Program-made: the position numbers and the translations under genes
Part shown: in pieces, positions 8,637-18,403 of the stretch
Position numbering within the stretch: position 1 is the stretch's first letter
Layout: each line of letters begins with the position of its first letter
From: Bacteroidetes bacterium 46-16
GTDB lineage: Bacteria > Bacteroidota > Bacteroidia > Chitinophagales > Chitinophagaceae
Length of the DNA: 64,000 nt
Assembly (NCBI GenBank): GCA_001897835.1
Contig: MKUN01000041.1
Span: 115,009-179,008 of the forward strand
Reading direction: 5' to 3'
Notes under the pieces: generated by a model
The model's input: the letters and a program-made list of their open reading frames with translations, nothing else
The model's database searches: none
What the model was told of the DNA's origin: nothing

Positions 8637-11600
8637 TTAAAAATCAGTGCCTAAAGAGAAATACCAGATCGGTTTTGTTCTGCCATCTATATTCCAGGCA
8701 GCATCCAGCCGCATGAAATAGCCGAGCAATGTGGTGCGAAGGCCGGCCCCATAACCCAGGCCAAATTGCTTGCTGCCCGGCACAGTGAGCACCAGGCTCA
8801 CATTATTGAACTGCCCGGGGGTAGTGCTGCCCGGTGATGGGAAGACATAATTCCTTTCCGTATTCTCAGCATTGGGCACAAAACCTGTCCAGGCAGAGCC
8901 GGCATCCGCGAAAGCGATCAGTTGCAGGTTCTTCAAAATTGAAGATTGTACCGGGCGCTTCAGGAATGTGCCCAGTACCGGTAACCTTACTTCCATATTT
9001 ACCACCCCGTAGTTGTTGCCATTAAAGGTATTCTGCTCATAGCCACGCAGGTTGGTAGCTATGGCCTGGAAGGCATAAGTATCGCCACTGCTTGCAGGCA
9101 CATAATTATTGTATTGCGGGTTGATCCAGTTATCCACACCACCGAGATAGTAGAGTATCTTTTGCTTGCCACCGGAGTGAGCATATGCAACGCGCGTACC
9201 GAATGTTACATGTTTGTACAAGGGTGTATAATAGCGGAAATCGAGACCGGCATTATAACCGCCGCCTACACCATTATTGAGCCCGTAGAGGTATTCACCG
9301 AATACTTTATACCGGAAGCCTTTCCTGATATTCATTTCAGGGCTAATGCTGTTATCGAACACATATTCTACCCTGCTTAATCCCCAGTATTGCTTTTTGT
9401 TCGGTATATCGTAGGTAAGGCTCAGGGTATCCTCCGATTTGAAGTTGAGCACATCCTGCCTTAGCCCCAGGGTCATGCGCACGCTCCTGATGCGATCGAA
9501 AGGATAACTGGCAGAGCCCTGCAGCATATTTGTGATGTTTTTGCCCAGTTGCTGTTTTTGCAATATCGGCCTGTTGCTGCTGTCGGTATAGGTGACATTG
9601 TAATTCTGGTAGGTCTCCGAATGCAGGAAGAGCAAGCCCCAATCCACACGACCTGAAAAATTCTGGTATTGCATGAAATAAGTAAGACCCGAAAAATTGA
9701 TGGGTATCCTAAAGCCCCCGGTAAAACGATGGTTTTCCATGAGGTCGTTGAGGCTTACCGTGATCATACCACCCAAAGAAGGATTGGTATATTGGCCACC
9801 CCCGCTCTGGTATGACTGGTATTGGGTAAACAGTACGCTGTTATCCACCTTTACCGAAAAGAAATCGGGCTTAAAACTCAGCATATAAGGCCTTGACCTC
9901 ATTTTGAGATAGGTGCTGTCCGGGCCGTTATCCGTATCATCAGCCGCCTCTGCGCTCATATCCGCAACGGTATCCTGCTCCGGCTCAGTTGCTGCCGTAT
10001 TAGCCGGCTGTTGGGTATTCGTATTATCGTCCGCAAACTCGGTCTGGAACGTATTACCGCCTTTTATTACCGGCTCATACTGGTAACCGCGCCCATAGCT
10101 GTTGAACGAATCCATGGTTGAATCCATGAATGAAGTATTGCTGGAAGGCAGGTCGGGTGCCGGCTGGTCGAGGCTGGTGTGCGGCAGTACTGTATTATCA
10201 TTTACACCGGGCACGTTCAGCTTCCTGTAATATACTTTGTATGTCTTGCCCGATTGCAACACATCGGCTACCTCGTTGCTGCCCGGTGTGTATTGGTGGT
10301 TGATGATATTTTGCGGGTAATTGGTAACCGGTATCGCGATAGCCGAATCCATATTATTGACATCGCGGCCAAAGACGATGACATATTTATTCCTTATGCC
10401 ACTGCTATCGTAGAGGAAAGCAAAGTTATCCGGGCCATACTGTATGGGCTGCGTGATATTGCCTGTAGTGATATGCGAACACTGCAACAACTCAGACCTT
10501 TTGGTCTTTGTATCGTAGAAGAAGATGTTCATAGGGCCCGTGGGCAGTTCGTTTACCTGTAAGGGTACATTCAGGTTGGGCTTTGGCCTGTTGGAGAGGA
10601 ACAATATGCCCCTGCGTGAACCGCCACTCACAAAAAAGGGCTGGGTATCATCCCATGCATCGTTGGTGATATAAGTAAGCCGCGAGCCCCTTATCGTAAA
10701 AGAGTACAGATCGGTCTGGCTTCGCCTGATGGCCGAGAAAACAAGTTTATCATCTTCTTCCATGAACGTGAGCCCCAATACCCTGTCGAAGCGGCTCTTG
10801 GGTATCACATAGTTGTATATTTTAGCTTTCAGGGCATCATATATGCGCAGGCGTGTCTCCCGGCCTTTACGGTACATGATGGCCAGTTTATAGCCATTGT
10901 TCGACCAGGCCAGCAGTGGGTAATCGGGATCCGGCTTTTCATTATAATCCAGCTTCCCACCTTCCAGCAGCAACGATTTATTCTGCTCTTTCTGCGTATT
11001 CTGAATATATACTTTGTACTCCCCGTCGCGCCATGATACATAAGCCACATCTTTGCCGCGTGGCGATACCCTGATGTTGCGTATCTGGGTATTATCTTTC
11101 GGCACCGGTATTTCCAGCAGTATGTGATTGCTGTCGGGCGCTTCTGTTTTAGCCGCATCTACAGCATATACCCCTTTATAGAACGCTATGCAACTATCAT
11201 ATGCCTTTTTCACCTTAAGCCCCATGATCATTTTGGTGCTTTGGTTCAGGCTCGTTTTCAGCTGCATGGTATAGAGCAGGTTCTTCACATTATTATCGCC
11301 ATAGTTCTCATACACAAATTTCCAGAAGGCCTTGCCTGCCAACTCGGGGTATTGCTCACCCAGTTCATGAAAACTGGCTTTGGGTTTGGCCTCCAGCAGG
11401 TTCTTCCACTGGCTGTTGGCCTCCGGATCCCAGCCATCCACCAGGTAGGCTATGAAGCCCGTTGTGGTCCATGCAGGCAGGTTGAGCAACACGGCATTCT
11501 TCACCATCTGCCTGAAGTTCTCACCAAATATCATGCGCTCCATGACCACATGGGCCATGCCTGAGCGTAATTGCCTGCGGAGGTCGGTATGCACACCGGT

Positions 11601-12014
11601 ATAATACACCACTAGCTTATCGCCTACCAGGTCCACTGTGCCACCGGCATTATTGTCCTGCTCGTGGTCATCGTTCTTCAGGCCTATATTGGTCTGCCGG
11701 TACTCGTCGTATGAATTGTATACGATGATATTGAAACGCTTAGGAAACTGGCCGCCCAGTTTGTGCTCTACTACAGTTATGTCGTTCTCCGCCTGTTCGG
11801 CCACATAGCGCGCCAGCTTGCGCCCCGCAGCATCGTAATGATATACCCTGAAGTGTTTGGTATCGTAATAGCGCCAGTTGAATTTGCGGTATTGCACCCT
11901 GTTCTGCCCGAAGGTTTCGAGGTAGGTCTGTGCTTCTGCCCCGATAGCCAATACGGTGCAAAAAGCAACAGCCACTACAGTGATGGCACGTAGGAGTTTT
12001 GGTGTTTTACTCAT
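8637..12014 (-). CDS. Large exported protein with peptidase-MA-like, TolB-like and beta-barrel regions
   Basis: The 1125-residue protein has a signal peptide (cleavage near AEAQ, residue 29), a peptidase-MA-like N-terminal domain (about 30-270, with YDTKHFRVYHYD), a middle region of WD40/TolB-like propeller repeats (about 300-600), a low-complexity acidic linker around 660-700, and a C-terminal Omp85/BamA-type beta barrel ending in WYFSLGTDF with a terminal Phe. The catalytic HExxH of active peptidase-MA proteins is not evident; the equivalent region reads GMAHVVMERM, so it may not be a protease. Such fused proteins are common and conserved in Bacteroidota, where they are annotated as TolB or BamA/TamA-like. 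I infer an outer-membrane location. Confidence 0.85.
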   Translation of the reverse strand: MSKTPKLLRAITVVAVAFCTVLAIGAEAQTYLETFGQNRVQYRKFNWRYYDTKHFRVYHYDAAGRKLARYVAEQAENDITVVEHKLGGQFPKRFNIIVYNSYDEYRQTNIGLKNDDHEQDNNAGGTVDLVGDKLVVYYTGVHTDLRRQLRSGMAHVVMERMIFGENFRQMVKNAVLLNLPAWTTTGFIAYLVDGWDPEANSQWKNLLEAKPKASFHELGEQYPELAGKAFWKFVYENYGDNNVKNLLYTMQLKTSLNQSTKMIMGLKVKKAYDSCIAFYKGVYAVDAAKTEAPDSNHILLEIPVPKDNTQIRNIRVSPRGKDVAYVSWRDGEYKVYIQNTQKEQNKSLLLEGGKLDYNEKPDPDYPLLAWSNNGYKLAIMYRKGRETRLRIYDALKAKIYNYVIPKSRFDRVLGLTFMEEDDKLVFSAIRRSQTDLYSFTIRGSRLTYITNDAWDDTQPFFVSGGSRRGILFLSNRPKPNLNVPLQVNELPTGPMNIFFYDTKTKRSELLQCSHITTGNITQPIQYGPDNFAFLYDSSGIRNKYVIVFGRDVNNMDSAIAIPVTNYPQNIINHQYTPGSNEVADVLQSGKTYKVYYRKLNVPGVNDNTVLPHTSLDQPAPDLPSSNTSFMDSTMDSFNSYGRGYQYEPVIKGGNTFQTEFADDNTNTQQPANTAATEPEQDTVADMSAEAADDTDNGPDSTYLKMRSRPYMLSFKPDFFSVKVDNSVLFTQYQSYQSGGGQYTNPSLGGMITVSLNDLMENHRFTGGFRIPINFSGLTYFMQYQNFSGRVDWGLLFLHSETYQNYNVTYTDSSNRPILQKQQLGKNITNMLQGSASYPFDRIRSVRMTLGLRQDVLNFKSEDTLSLTYDIPNKKQYWGLSRVEYVFDNSISPEMNIRKGFRYKVFGEYLYGLNNGVGGGYNAGLDFRYYTPLYKHVTFGTRVAYAHSGGKQKILYYLGGVDNWINPQYNNYVPASSGDTYAFQAIATNLRGYEQNTFNGNNYGVVNMEVRLPVLGTFLKRPVQSSILKNLQLIAFADAGSAWTGFVPNAENTERNYVFPSPGSTTPGQFNNVSLVLTVPGSKQFGLGYGAGLRTTLLGYFMRLDAAWNIDGRTKPIWYFSLGTDF

Positions 12015-12075
12015 GTTTTATACAGTGTTTGTCACGTTTTCTACGTGTAGATGTCAACCATTTCCTGTATCGGCT

Positions 12076-12083
12076 TATGTTTG
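12076..12083 (+). promoter_or_regulatory. -7 box for the MBL-fold gene
   Basis: TATGTTTG followed by C fits TAnnTTTGc, 33 bases before ATG 12117. Its position excludes the upstream in-frame ATG at 12051 as the start. Confidence 0.55.
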
Positions 12084-12116
12084 CATTCTAAATTTACAGA
12101 AAATTTCATTAATCAC

Positions 12117-12755
12117 ATGTTACATTTAAAGGGTTTCACATTTAATGCCTTCCAGGAAAATACTTACCTTATCATTAACGATAAAAAGCAGTGCTGGATT
12201 GTGGACCCCGGTATGTATGACAGTAACGAGACAATAGCACTTGACCAGTATATCGCGGCCCAGGGCCTGCAACCCGTGGCCATCATCAATACCCATTGCC
12301 ACCTCGACCATATATTTGGCGTACAGGCACTTAAAGACCGCTACAAGATACCTTTTGGCATACACCAAAAGGACCTGCCAGTGCTCAAAGGGGCCCCTAC
12401 ATCGGCCATGATATTCGGTTTTGAGCTTATGACCGCACCCGAGCCCGACTTCTTCATCGCTGAAAATGAAGCACTTAAACTGGGCGACGAGGTCGTTGAA
12501 GTACGTTTGGCCCCCGGGCACTCCCCGGGCAGTATCGTATTCTGGTATCCTGAAGGCGGCTGGTGCCTGGGCGGCGATGTACTGTTCAATGGCAGTATTG
12601 GCCGCAGCGACCTGCCAGGCGGCAATTTCGATACGCTCATCAACAGCATCCGTACGCAGCTGTTCACCCTACCGCCTGAGACCGTGGTGCATTCAGGCCA
12701 TGGCCCCGCCACTACCATAGGGCAAGAGATACAATACAACCCCTTCCTGCAATAA
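12117..12755 (+). CDS. MBL-fold metallo-hydrolase (glyoxalase II-like)
   Basis: This 212-residue cytosolic hydrolase has the metallo-beta-lactamase signature NTHCHLDHIFG (about 62-72), later metal-ligand motifs APGHSPGS and GDVLF, and a final HSGHGP. Together these ligate two metal ions as in glyoxalase II-like proteins. The usual substrates are thioesters such as S-lactoylglutathione analogues, but no specificity can be assigned. The start at MLHLKGFTFNAFQENTYL is chosen because homologues begin there and because a promoter box lies between it and the longer start. Confidence 0.9.
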   Translation: MLHLKGFTFNAFQENTYLIINDKKQCWIVDPGMYDSNETIALDQYIAAQGLQPVAIINTHCHLDHIFGVQALKDRYKIPFGIHQKDLPVLKGAPTSAMIFGFELMTAPEPDFFIAENEALKLGDEVVEVRLAPGHSPGSIVFWYPEGGWCLGGDVLFNGSIGRSDLPGGNFDTLINSIRTQLFTLPPETVVHSGHGPATTIGQEIQYNPFLQ

Positions 12756-12860
12756 GCTTATTGCTTAGCTGCAATTTCTCCTGACACCCTTTCCCAATTA
12801 AGGGCTCAACTTATTTTCCGTTATTATTCATTATATTGATCACACAGCAAAGCCCCCGTT

Positions 12861-13307
12861 ATGAGCAAATACTTTCTTTATCTTTTCCTGTTTACAAGTA
12901 TTTTGAGCTGCCACAGCAATAAACATACTGATAAAGACATAACAGGCGAGCCCTCTACTTATGAATATATCAATGACAGTATTCAACAAACCTTACACAT
13001 TGAGCCTGTTAACGCAGATACCATACGGTTCACCTATTCGCTATCAAGATACCGGGGCGATACAGGGCTGGTGATCGGCGGCATTGCCAAGGGCAACCAT
13101 ATGGCCGACCCCGAAACAGATGAAGACGAGCAGGGGAATGCTTACCCGGCAATGCAATACACGTACCAGGACGGTAATTGCTTATTAGCAATAAGACAAA
13201 GAACAGATACTAATACCATGGCCCGCGTGATAGCGGTGGATTGCGGGCAGAAATACCCGGCACATGATCTCAATTCCATATCGGTGCTGCGGAAGAAAAA
13301 GGAGTAA
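12861..13307 (+). CDS. Putative lipoprotein of unknown function
   Basis: A 148-residue protein with an N-terminal signal peptide and a lipobox (SILSC, Cys at residue 17), so it is probably lipid-anchored in the envelope. The mature part is rich in Asp, Thr and Tyr and seems to be a small beta-fold domain. I do not recognise the family. It stands alone 105 bases after the MBL gene. Confidence 0.65.
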   Translation: MSKYFLYLFLFTSILSCHSNKHTDKDITGEPSTYEYINDSIQQTLHIEPVNADTIRFTYSLSRYRGDTGLVIGGIAKGNHMADPETDEDEQGNAYPAMQYTYQDGNCLLAIRQRTDTNTMARVIAVDCGQKYPAHDLNSISVLRKKKE

Positions 13308-13711
13308 TTTCCTGTTTCCTGTCCTCTCTATTATTTCCTGTTCCAGGCAGGCCTAATGGCTGAAATGCTTAACAGGCAAGTCATATTACAGCAGGGAGTT
13401 ATTTCCTGCCTTTACACAGTTAGCTTTTTATACCGTACGACAGCACTCTTATCTTTATCTATCAAACAGTTGGGGAACTGGTATTTACTACCCGTATATT
13501 GCCTATACATTACCTATACATCGCCTATGCAGCTACAGCAGGGCAGTGACCATATGGAGGGTTCATAGATGTCAAAGAACTTGATGCTGGAAAATAAATT
13601 TCAGCTATTACGCAATATACATTCTGCGATTAGGGGAATCCAAATATAGATATCCACATTTTTTAATCGCAGGTTGGCATAATTTATTAGTTAACTTTAT
13701 CAAGACATTAT
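13308..13711 (+). other. 404-base intergenic region without a convincing gene
   Basis: It holds short imperfect direct repeats (TTTCCTGTTCC-like near 13310-13345; CCTATACAT-like near 13500-13525). A 70-codon frame at 13356-13568 has no recognisable features. A TAACTTTA sequence about 20 bases before the next gene is a weak -7 candidate. Confidence 0.4.
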
Positions 13712-14323
13712 ATGCTGATACGTATCCATCCCGATGACCCGCAGCCGAGGCTGATAAAGCAGGTGGCGGACTGCCTGCGCAACGGCGGAGTGATCATATA
13801 TCCTACGGATACCATTTACGGGCTTGGCTGCGATATCTTTCATGCCGAAGCTGTGACTCGGATATGCCGCATAAAGGGCATAGACCCGAAAAAATCTCAT
13901 TTCTCCTTCGTATGCAGCGGACTGGAGCACCTGGGTGAATACACCAAGAGCATCGACAAATCCATCTTCAGGCTGCTGAAGGCATCGCTGCCCGGACCTT
14001 ATACCTTTATACTGGAGGCCAGCAGGCAGGTGCCCAAAATGCTGAAAGCCAAACGCGACACTGTGGGTATACGTGTGCCGGATAACAACATCTGCCGTAT
14101 GCTGGTGGAAGAACTGGGGCATCCCATCATGAGCACATCGCTACCTATGGACGGGGAAGTAGAATACTACACCGACCCTGAACTGATGGAAGAACAATTC
14201 GGCAAACTGGTGGATATGGTAATAGACGGGGGCCATGGCGGTATCCTGCCATCCACGGTCATTGACTGTACCGATGGTACGCCGGAACTGGTCCGGGCAG
14301 GGGCCGGAGCTTTCGAAGCCTGA
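13712..14323 (+). CDS. Sua5/YciO/YrdC family protein
   Basis: A 203-residue YrdC-domain protein. Sua5/YrdC makes threonylcarbamoyl-AMP for the t6A37 modification of ANN-decoding tRNAs; the YciO branch is less well understood. Visible signatures are GGVIIYPTDTIYGLGCD (about 25-41), the KxR-like region KKSHFSFVCSGL, and LPGPYTFIL, with STVIDCTDGTPELVRAGAG at the end. The gene covers the YrdC domain only, without the C-terminal Sua5 domain. The replacement of the usual KxR motif by KKSHFSF resembles YciO more than Sua5, so the exact reaction is uncertain. Confidence 0.85.
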   Translation: MLIRIHPDDPQPRLIKQVADCLRNGGVIIYPTDTIYGLGCDIFHAEAVTRICRIKGIDPKKSHFSFVCSGLEHLGEYTKSIDKSIFRLLKASLPGPYTFILEASRQVPKMLKAKRDTVGIRVPDNNICRMLVEELGHPIMSTSLPMDGEVEYYTDPELMEEQFGKLVDMVIDGGHGGILPSTVIDCTDGTPELVRAGAGAFEA

Positions 14324-14421
14324 TATGGTGCTGCACTAGATATGCTGGACCGCCCATGCACTACCGGGACTAGCTGTTTGCTGTCTTACTATTATCTTTA
14401 CTACCGCAAGAAAACACCCCC

Positions 14422-16524
14422 ATGTACAGCAAGGAAGAGGAAAAAAGCCTGTATGAACTGGCGAAAAGACTGATAGAAACATTACCCGGCGACCCTGAAA
14501 AAGCCGCACAGCAACTGCGCGATGTGATCATATATGCCGACTGGAAATATTATGTACAAAGCGACCCCGTGTTCAGCGACTTTGAATATGATACCATCTT
14601 CAAAAAACTGAAGGAACTGGAAGCACAATATCCCGTGCTGGTAACCAGCGACTCACCCACCCAGCGTGTGGCGCTGGGGCTGAGTGAAAAATTCCCCCCG
14701 GTGAGCCACCTTGTGCCCATGCTGAGCCTGGACAACACCTATAATGCCGAAGACCTGCAGGACTGGGACCGGAAATGCAAAGAAGCAGCAGGAATAGATG
14801 AAATCGAGTATTGCATAGAACCCAAGTATGACGGGGCCAGCATATCGCTGGTATATGAAGATGGCAAACTGGCAAGGGGCGCCACACGCGGCGATGGCGT
14901 GATGGGCGAAGATATAACGGTTAACATCAGGCAGATAAAATCGATACCCCTGTCGGCAGCCTTTATGAAATATGGCGTGCAAACCGTAGAGATACGCGGG
15001 GAATGCGTGATACATAAAGATGTATTCGCTGCCTTTAATACACAGCGCGAAGCGGAGGGGCTGGCACCACTGGCCAACCCCCGTAATGCCGCATCGGGCA
15101 CATTGCGCATGCTGGACCCGAGAGAAGTGGGCAAGCGCGGCCTTACGGCCATACTCTACCAGGTAAGCTATTATAACCTTAGCGATGAAACACCTGAAGC
15201 GCTGCATAGCCACTACGATACCATACAATGGCTGTACCAGCTTGGCTTCCCTACCCCGGCAAAGGAAATGCGCCGTTTCAAAAAAATAGGCGAAGTGATA
15301 CAGTTCTGCGAACAGTTTGAAGCACGGCGCGATGATCTGCCCTTCGAGGTGGACGGGCTGGTGATCAAAGTGAACAGTTTTGCGCTACAGGACAAAATGG
15401 GCATGACCAGCCATCACCCACGCTGGGCAGTGGCTTATAAATTCAAAGCGAGGCAGGCTACCAGCAAGCTGCGCCGCGTGGAATTCCAGGTGGGCCGCAC
15501 AGGCGCAGTAACACCTGTAGCCAAGATAGACCCTGTGCATATAGGTGGCGTGACCGTGACATCGATATCGCTGTTCAATGAAGATGTGGTGCGTGAAAAA
15601 GACCTGCACATAGGCGATACGGTACTGGTGGAACGTGCCGGCGATGTGATACCTTATATCGTGAAGCCCCTTGCCGAACTACGCGACGGCAGCGAAGAAA
15701 AGATAAAATTCCCCACGCACTGCCCCGTATGCCACAGCCCGCTGGTGAAGGCGGAAGGTGAGGCCGCATGGCGCTGCGACAATGTGAACTGCCCCACCCA
15801 GGTAGTGGAACGCATGATACACTACGTGAGCAAGGACGCCATGGACATACGTAACCTGGGCGGTGCCAATGTGCAGAAATTCTTTGACCTTGGCCTGCTG
15901 AAAGACATACCCGGCATATACCGGCTCGACTGGGATAAAATAAGGTCGCTGGAAGGCTTTGGTGAAAAATCGATCAGCAACCTGCAGCAGTCGATAGAAA
16001 ATTCTAAAAAGCAAACGCTCAACAGGCTGATATATGGGCTGGGCATACGCTATGTGGGCGAGACCACAGCCAAAACACTGGCCAATGCCGTAGGAGAATT
16101 AAAGGAACTGTATGACTGGAATATCGAGCAGCTTACATCGCTCGAAGACATAGGCCCCAAAGTAGCCACATCGGTAGCACACTTCTTTGCGCAGGAAGAG
16201 AACAGGCATATGCTGCACATGCTGGAACAGGAAGGTGTGAACATGAAGAACAGCCACAAGGGGCAGCATACTGCCACAGGTGCATTCTCCGGTAAAACAT
16301 TCCTGTTCACCGGCACGCTCAGCAAATTCAAACGCAGCGATGCCGAAACAAAAGTGGAAGAGAAAGGAGGCAGCATATTAAGCGGAGTAAGCAGTAAGCT
16401 CAACTACCTGGTAGTAGGCGCAGAAGCAGGATCGAAGCTGGAAAAGGCAAAAAAACTCGGGACGGTAAGTATACTTAGCGAGGACGAGTTTGAACAATTG
16501 CTCAATGACCCCAAAGCCGGATAG
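14422..16524 (+). CDS. ligA: NAD-dependent DNA ligase
   Basis: LigA seals nicks in DNA using NAD+, joining Okazaki fragments and repair patches. The 700-residue protein has the full domain order: NMN-binding Ia domain (SDFEYDTIFKKL), adenylation domain with the nucleophilic Lys in EPKYDGASIS (about 134), GEDITVNIRQIKSIP, the RGECVI motif, an OB-fold (about 325-400), a four-Cys zinc finger (CPVCHSP ... CDNVNCP, about 434-460), helix-hairpin-helix repeats and a C-terminal BRCT domain (about 615-695). Nothing is missing. It probably shares a transcript with the Sua5-type gene 98 bases upstream. Confidence 0.98.
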   Translation: MYSKEEEKSLYELAKRLIETLPGDPEKAAQQLRDVIIYADWKYYVQSDPVFSDFEYDTIFKKLKELEAQYPVLVTSDSPTQRVALGLSEKFPPVSHLVPMLSLDNTYNAEDLQDWDRKCKEAAGIDEIEYCIEPKYDGASISLVYEDGKLARGATRGDGVMGEDITVNIRQIKSIPLSAAFMKYGVQTVEIRGECVIHKDVFAAFNTQREAEGLAPLANPRNAASGTLRMLDPREVGKRGLTAILYQVSYYNLSDETPEALHSHYDTIQWLYQLGFPTPAKEMRRFKKIGEVIQFCEQFEARRDDLPFEVDGLVIKVNSFALQDKMGMTSHHPRWAVAYKFKARQATSKLRRVEFQVGRTGAVTPVAKIDPVHIGGVTVTSISLFNEDVVREKDLHIGDTVLVERAGDVIPYIVKPLAELRDGSEEKIKFPTHCPVCHSPLVKAEGEAAWRCDNVNCPTQVVERMIHYVSKDAMDIRNLGGANVQKFFDLGLLKDIPGIYRLDWDKIRSLEGFGEKSISNLQQSIENSKKQTLNRLIYGLGIRYVGETTAKTLANAVGELKELYDWNIEQLTSLEDIGPKVATSVAHFFAQEENRHMLHMLEQEGVNMKNSHKGQHTATGAFSGKTFLFTGTLSKFKRSDAETKVEEKGGSILSGVSSKLNYLVVGAEAGSKLEKAKKLGTVSILSEDEFEQLLNDPKAG

Positions 16525-16554
16525 CTTAATTATCTCCCGGCAAAAAAACATTGA

Positions 16555-17082
16555 TCAAAACCGGCTTACCGCATCCAGTGCTGCGGACAGCCTGTGTTCT
16601 TCATTGCCATTTATAGTGGCCCAGGGCCTGCCGCTGTTGCTAACGATATCGCGGTAAATGTTGTAAAAGTACCGGCGCTCTTCAGTGGAGGGATGCTCCC
16701 GGAGCGGATCGTCCTGCCAGGGCATATCGATACCGGTGAGCAGGTACCCGTCATAACTGCGTTGTGCTATTTGTTCCAATATCCATCGATGACAGCGACC
16801 GTACTTTGCCTCGCTCCATACTTTTATTACATAGAGGTCGGTATCGCAGATGAGGTATTTATTGGCTTGCTGTATTAAGCGATCCTCACTTTCTATTTGT
16901 CCCGCTGCCATAAGCAGCAGGTCTGCTTCCGCATAAGGCCTGCCTAATGATTCGAGATAAGCACGGGCATATTCCGGTACCCAAACCGTATGCAGGGCTT
17001 TCGCCAGGGCTTTGCTGAGCGTGCTCTTACCTGTGGATTCAGGCCCTATGACCACTATTTTCTTAAGGCTCATTTGTGACAT
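16555..17082 (-). CDS. NadR-type ribosylnicotinamide kinase (AAA ATPase)
   Basis: This 175-residue P-loop protein carries IGPESTGKST (about 12-21) and resembles the C-terminal ribosylnicotinamide kinase domain of NadR, which phosphorylates nicotinamide riboside to NMN. VWVPEYARAYLE and DTDLYVIKVWSEAKYG are characteristic of this kinase. It lacks the adenylyltransferase and HTH parts of enterobacterial NadR. The PnuC transporter lies two genes upstream in the same tightly overlapping operon, which supports an NAD-salvage role: PnuC imports the riboside and the kinase traps it. Confidence 0.9.
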   Translation of the reverse strand: MSQMSLKKIVVIGPESTGKSTLSKALAKALHTVWVPEYARAYLESLGRPYAEADLLLMAAGQIESEDRLIQQANKYLICDTDLYVIKVWSEAKYGRCHRWILEQIAQRSYDGYLLTGIDMPWQDDPLREHPSTEERRYFYNIYRDIVSNSGRPWATINGNEEHRLSAALDAVSRF

Positions 17083-17710
17083 GCTGCTTTTTGTGTTTGC
17101 GGTGCTGCAACCATTTCATTCCCTCGTAACTAAGATACGAAGAACCCGCACCGAGCAAAGCCCCAACCAATACATCGCTGGGGTAATGCTCACCAAGGTA
17201 CAACCGTGAGTAAGCGATTGTGGTAGCATATAAGAACGATGGCGTTATGATATACCATTTGGGATACTCAAGGCTTAATGATGTGGCTGTGGAAAAACAA
17301 ACAGCAGTATGCCCCGAAGGCATAGAAGCATCCTTTTCATAATTGTACGGTATTATATCGCTATAGGTTTCGTAGGGGCGCTTGCGGTCAACGATATATT
17401 TCGATGCTTCTGCGAGCACAGCCGTAACAGCAATACCACCCGCGGTTTGCCAGCCGTTTTGAACGCTTTGCTTATCATGGCTTGCGTAGCCGTATATCAA
17501 CTGGCCAATGGGCACAGCTGCATTTAACGGGATATAGCTATCGGACAGGAACTTCATGGTCCCTGATAATGAGGTATTACGATGATGGTAAACATCGCGC
17601 AGCCATTCAATATCCCTGTCCTGCCCCGCAGCTGAACGTGCTGTAAATAAAAACAGTATTAATACTACAATGTTCCTGCCTGCCGTTGCGTATGGTATAG
17701 TTTTCTCCAT
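17063..17710 (-). CDS. PAP2-family phosphatase, exported or membrane
   Basis: This 215-residue protein begins with a signal peptide or TM segment (about 10-30) and has the three PAP2 acid-phosphatase motifs: KxxxxxxRP as KYIVDRKRP, PSGH as MPSGHTAVC, and SRxxxxxHxxxD as SRLYLGEHYPSD. The active site of such enzymes faces the periplasm. Substrates may be undecaprenyl-pyrophosphate, phosphatidic acid or other phosphoesters. Its place between pnuC and the NadR-like kinase, overlapping both (46 and 20 bases), raises the possibility that it dephosphorylates NMN outside the inner membrane to feed PnuC. This is an inference from context. Confidence 0.88.
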   Translation of the reverse strand: MEKTIPYATAGRNIVVLILFLFTARSAAGQDRDIEWLRDVYHHRNTSLSGTMKFLSDSYIPLNAAVPIGQLIYGYASHDKQSVQNGWQTAGGIAVTAVLAEASKYIVDRKRPYETYSDIIPYNYEKDASMPSGHTAVCFSTATSLSLEYPKWYIITPSFLYATTIAYSRLYLGEHYPSDVLVGALLGAGSSYLSYEGMKWLQHRKHKKQHVTNEP

Positions 17711-18315
17711 TCGAAGTAGCCAAAAATAGCCACAATAAACAAGAATAAGGTAAGCGCCGCAGTAAAGGGCATATCTTTATAGACCAGCACAGGAATGGCG
17801 ACGATATTAGAGAGATTGAGCAATAGCCAGTTCTCCACTTTGCGTTTGGCCAGCAGCCACATACCGCTCCATGCCGAGGCGGAGATGAAGGCATCCCATA
17901 GGGCCATATCGGATATTTGATAGCCGGCAAAAAGAGCAGGGAATAATTTTGTAAGCATGATGTAGAGCAATGCCCAGCCCAGCAGCACTATGGCCGCAGT
18001 GATCAGCCAGTCGCGGCGGCTGTTGTGCGATACAGGCAAATGCCTGCCGTTGTCCCTGCGCTTTAGCCACAATACCCAGCCATATATGCTCATGACGAAA
18101 TAATAGGTATTGAGTATCGCATCGGCATACAGGCCCACCCCAATGAATAAATAAGTATAAATGACGGTGCTGATAATACCGGCAGGATAAAGCAAAACTT
18201 TATTGTTGCGGGCCAGCAATACCTCAGCCACTGCAAAAAAAATGGCTATCCACTCCAATAGCGGTGTAGCTTTGGCTTGCGAAATAAACACACCGAAAAA
18301 ACCGTTAATATCCAT
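17665..18315 (-). CDS. pnuC: PnuC-type nicotinamide riboside transporter
   Basis: A 216-residue polytopic membrane protein with about seven TM segments and the PnuC signatures: WIAIFFAVAEVLLARNNKVLLYPAGIIS, then YADAILNTYYFVMSIYGW, and W-rich helices near the end (DAFISASAWSGMWLLA, RKVENWLLLN). PnuC facilitates uptake of nicotinamide riboside. It is the first gene of a three-gene operon with PAP2 and the NadR-type kinase. Confidence 0.92.
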   Translation of the reverse strand: MDINGFFGVFISQAKATPLLEWIAIFFAVAEVLLARNNKVLLYPAGIISTVIYTYLFIGVGLYADAILNTYYFVMSIYGWVLWLKRRDNGRHLPVSHNSRRDWLITAAIVLLGWALLYIMLTKLFPALFAGYQISDMALWDAFISASAWSGMWLLAKRKVENWLLLNLSNIVAIPVLVYKDMPFTAALTLFLFIVAIFGYFEWRKLYHTQRQAGTL

Positions 18316-18357
18316 GATGCGAGATAAGGCTGCCCAGACCGCATGCCTTTAATGGTA

Positions 18358-18365
18358 TAATTTTG
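18358..18365 (+). promoter_or_regulatory. -7 box for the PQQ-type dehydrogenase gene
   Basis: TAATTTTG matches TAnnTTTG, 38 bases before the ATG at 18404. Confidence 0.5.
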
Positions 18366-18403
18366 GTGTAAGGATAACAATTATTCAGCGTAAAACATGG
18401 CCT

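Noticed and set aside
13356-13568. 70-codon frame in the 404-base gap
   Set aside because: No recognised motif; the translation reflects local short repeats.
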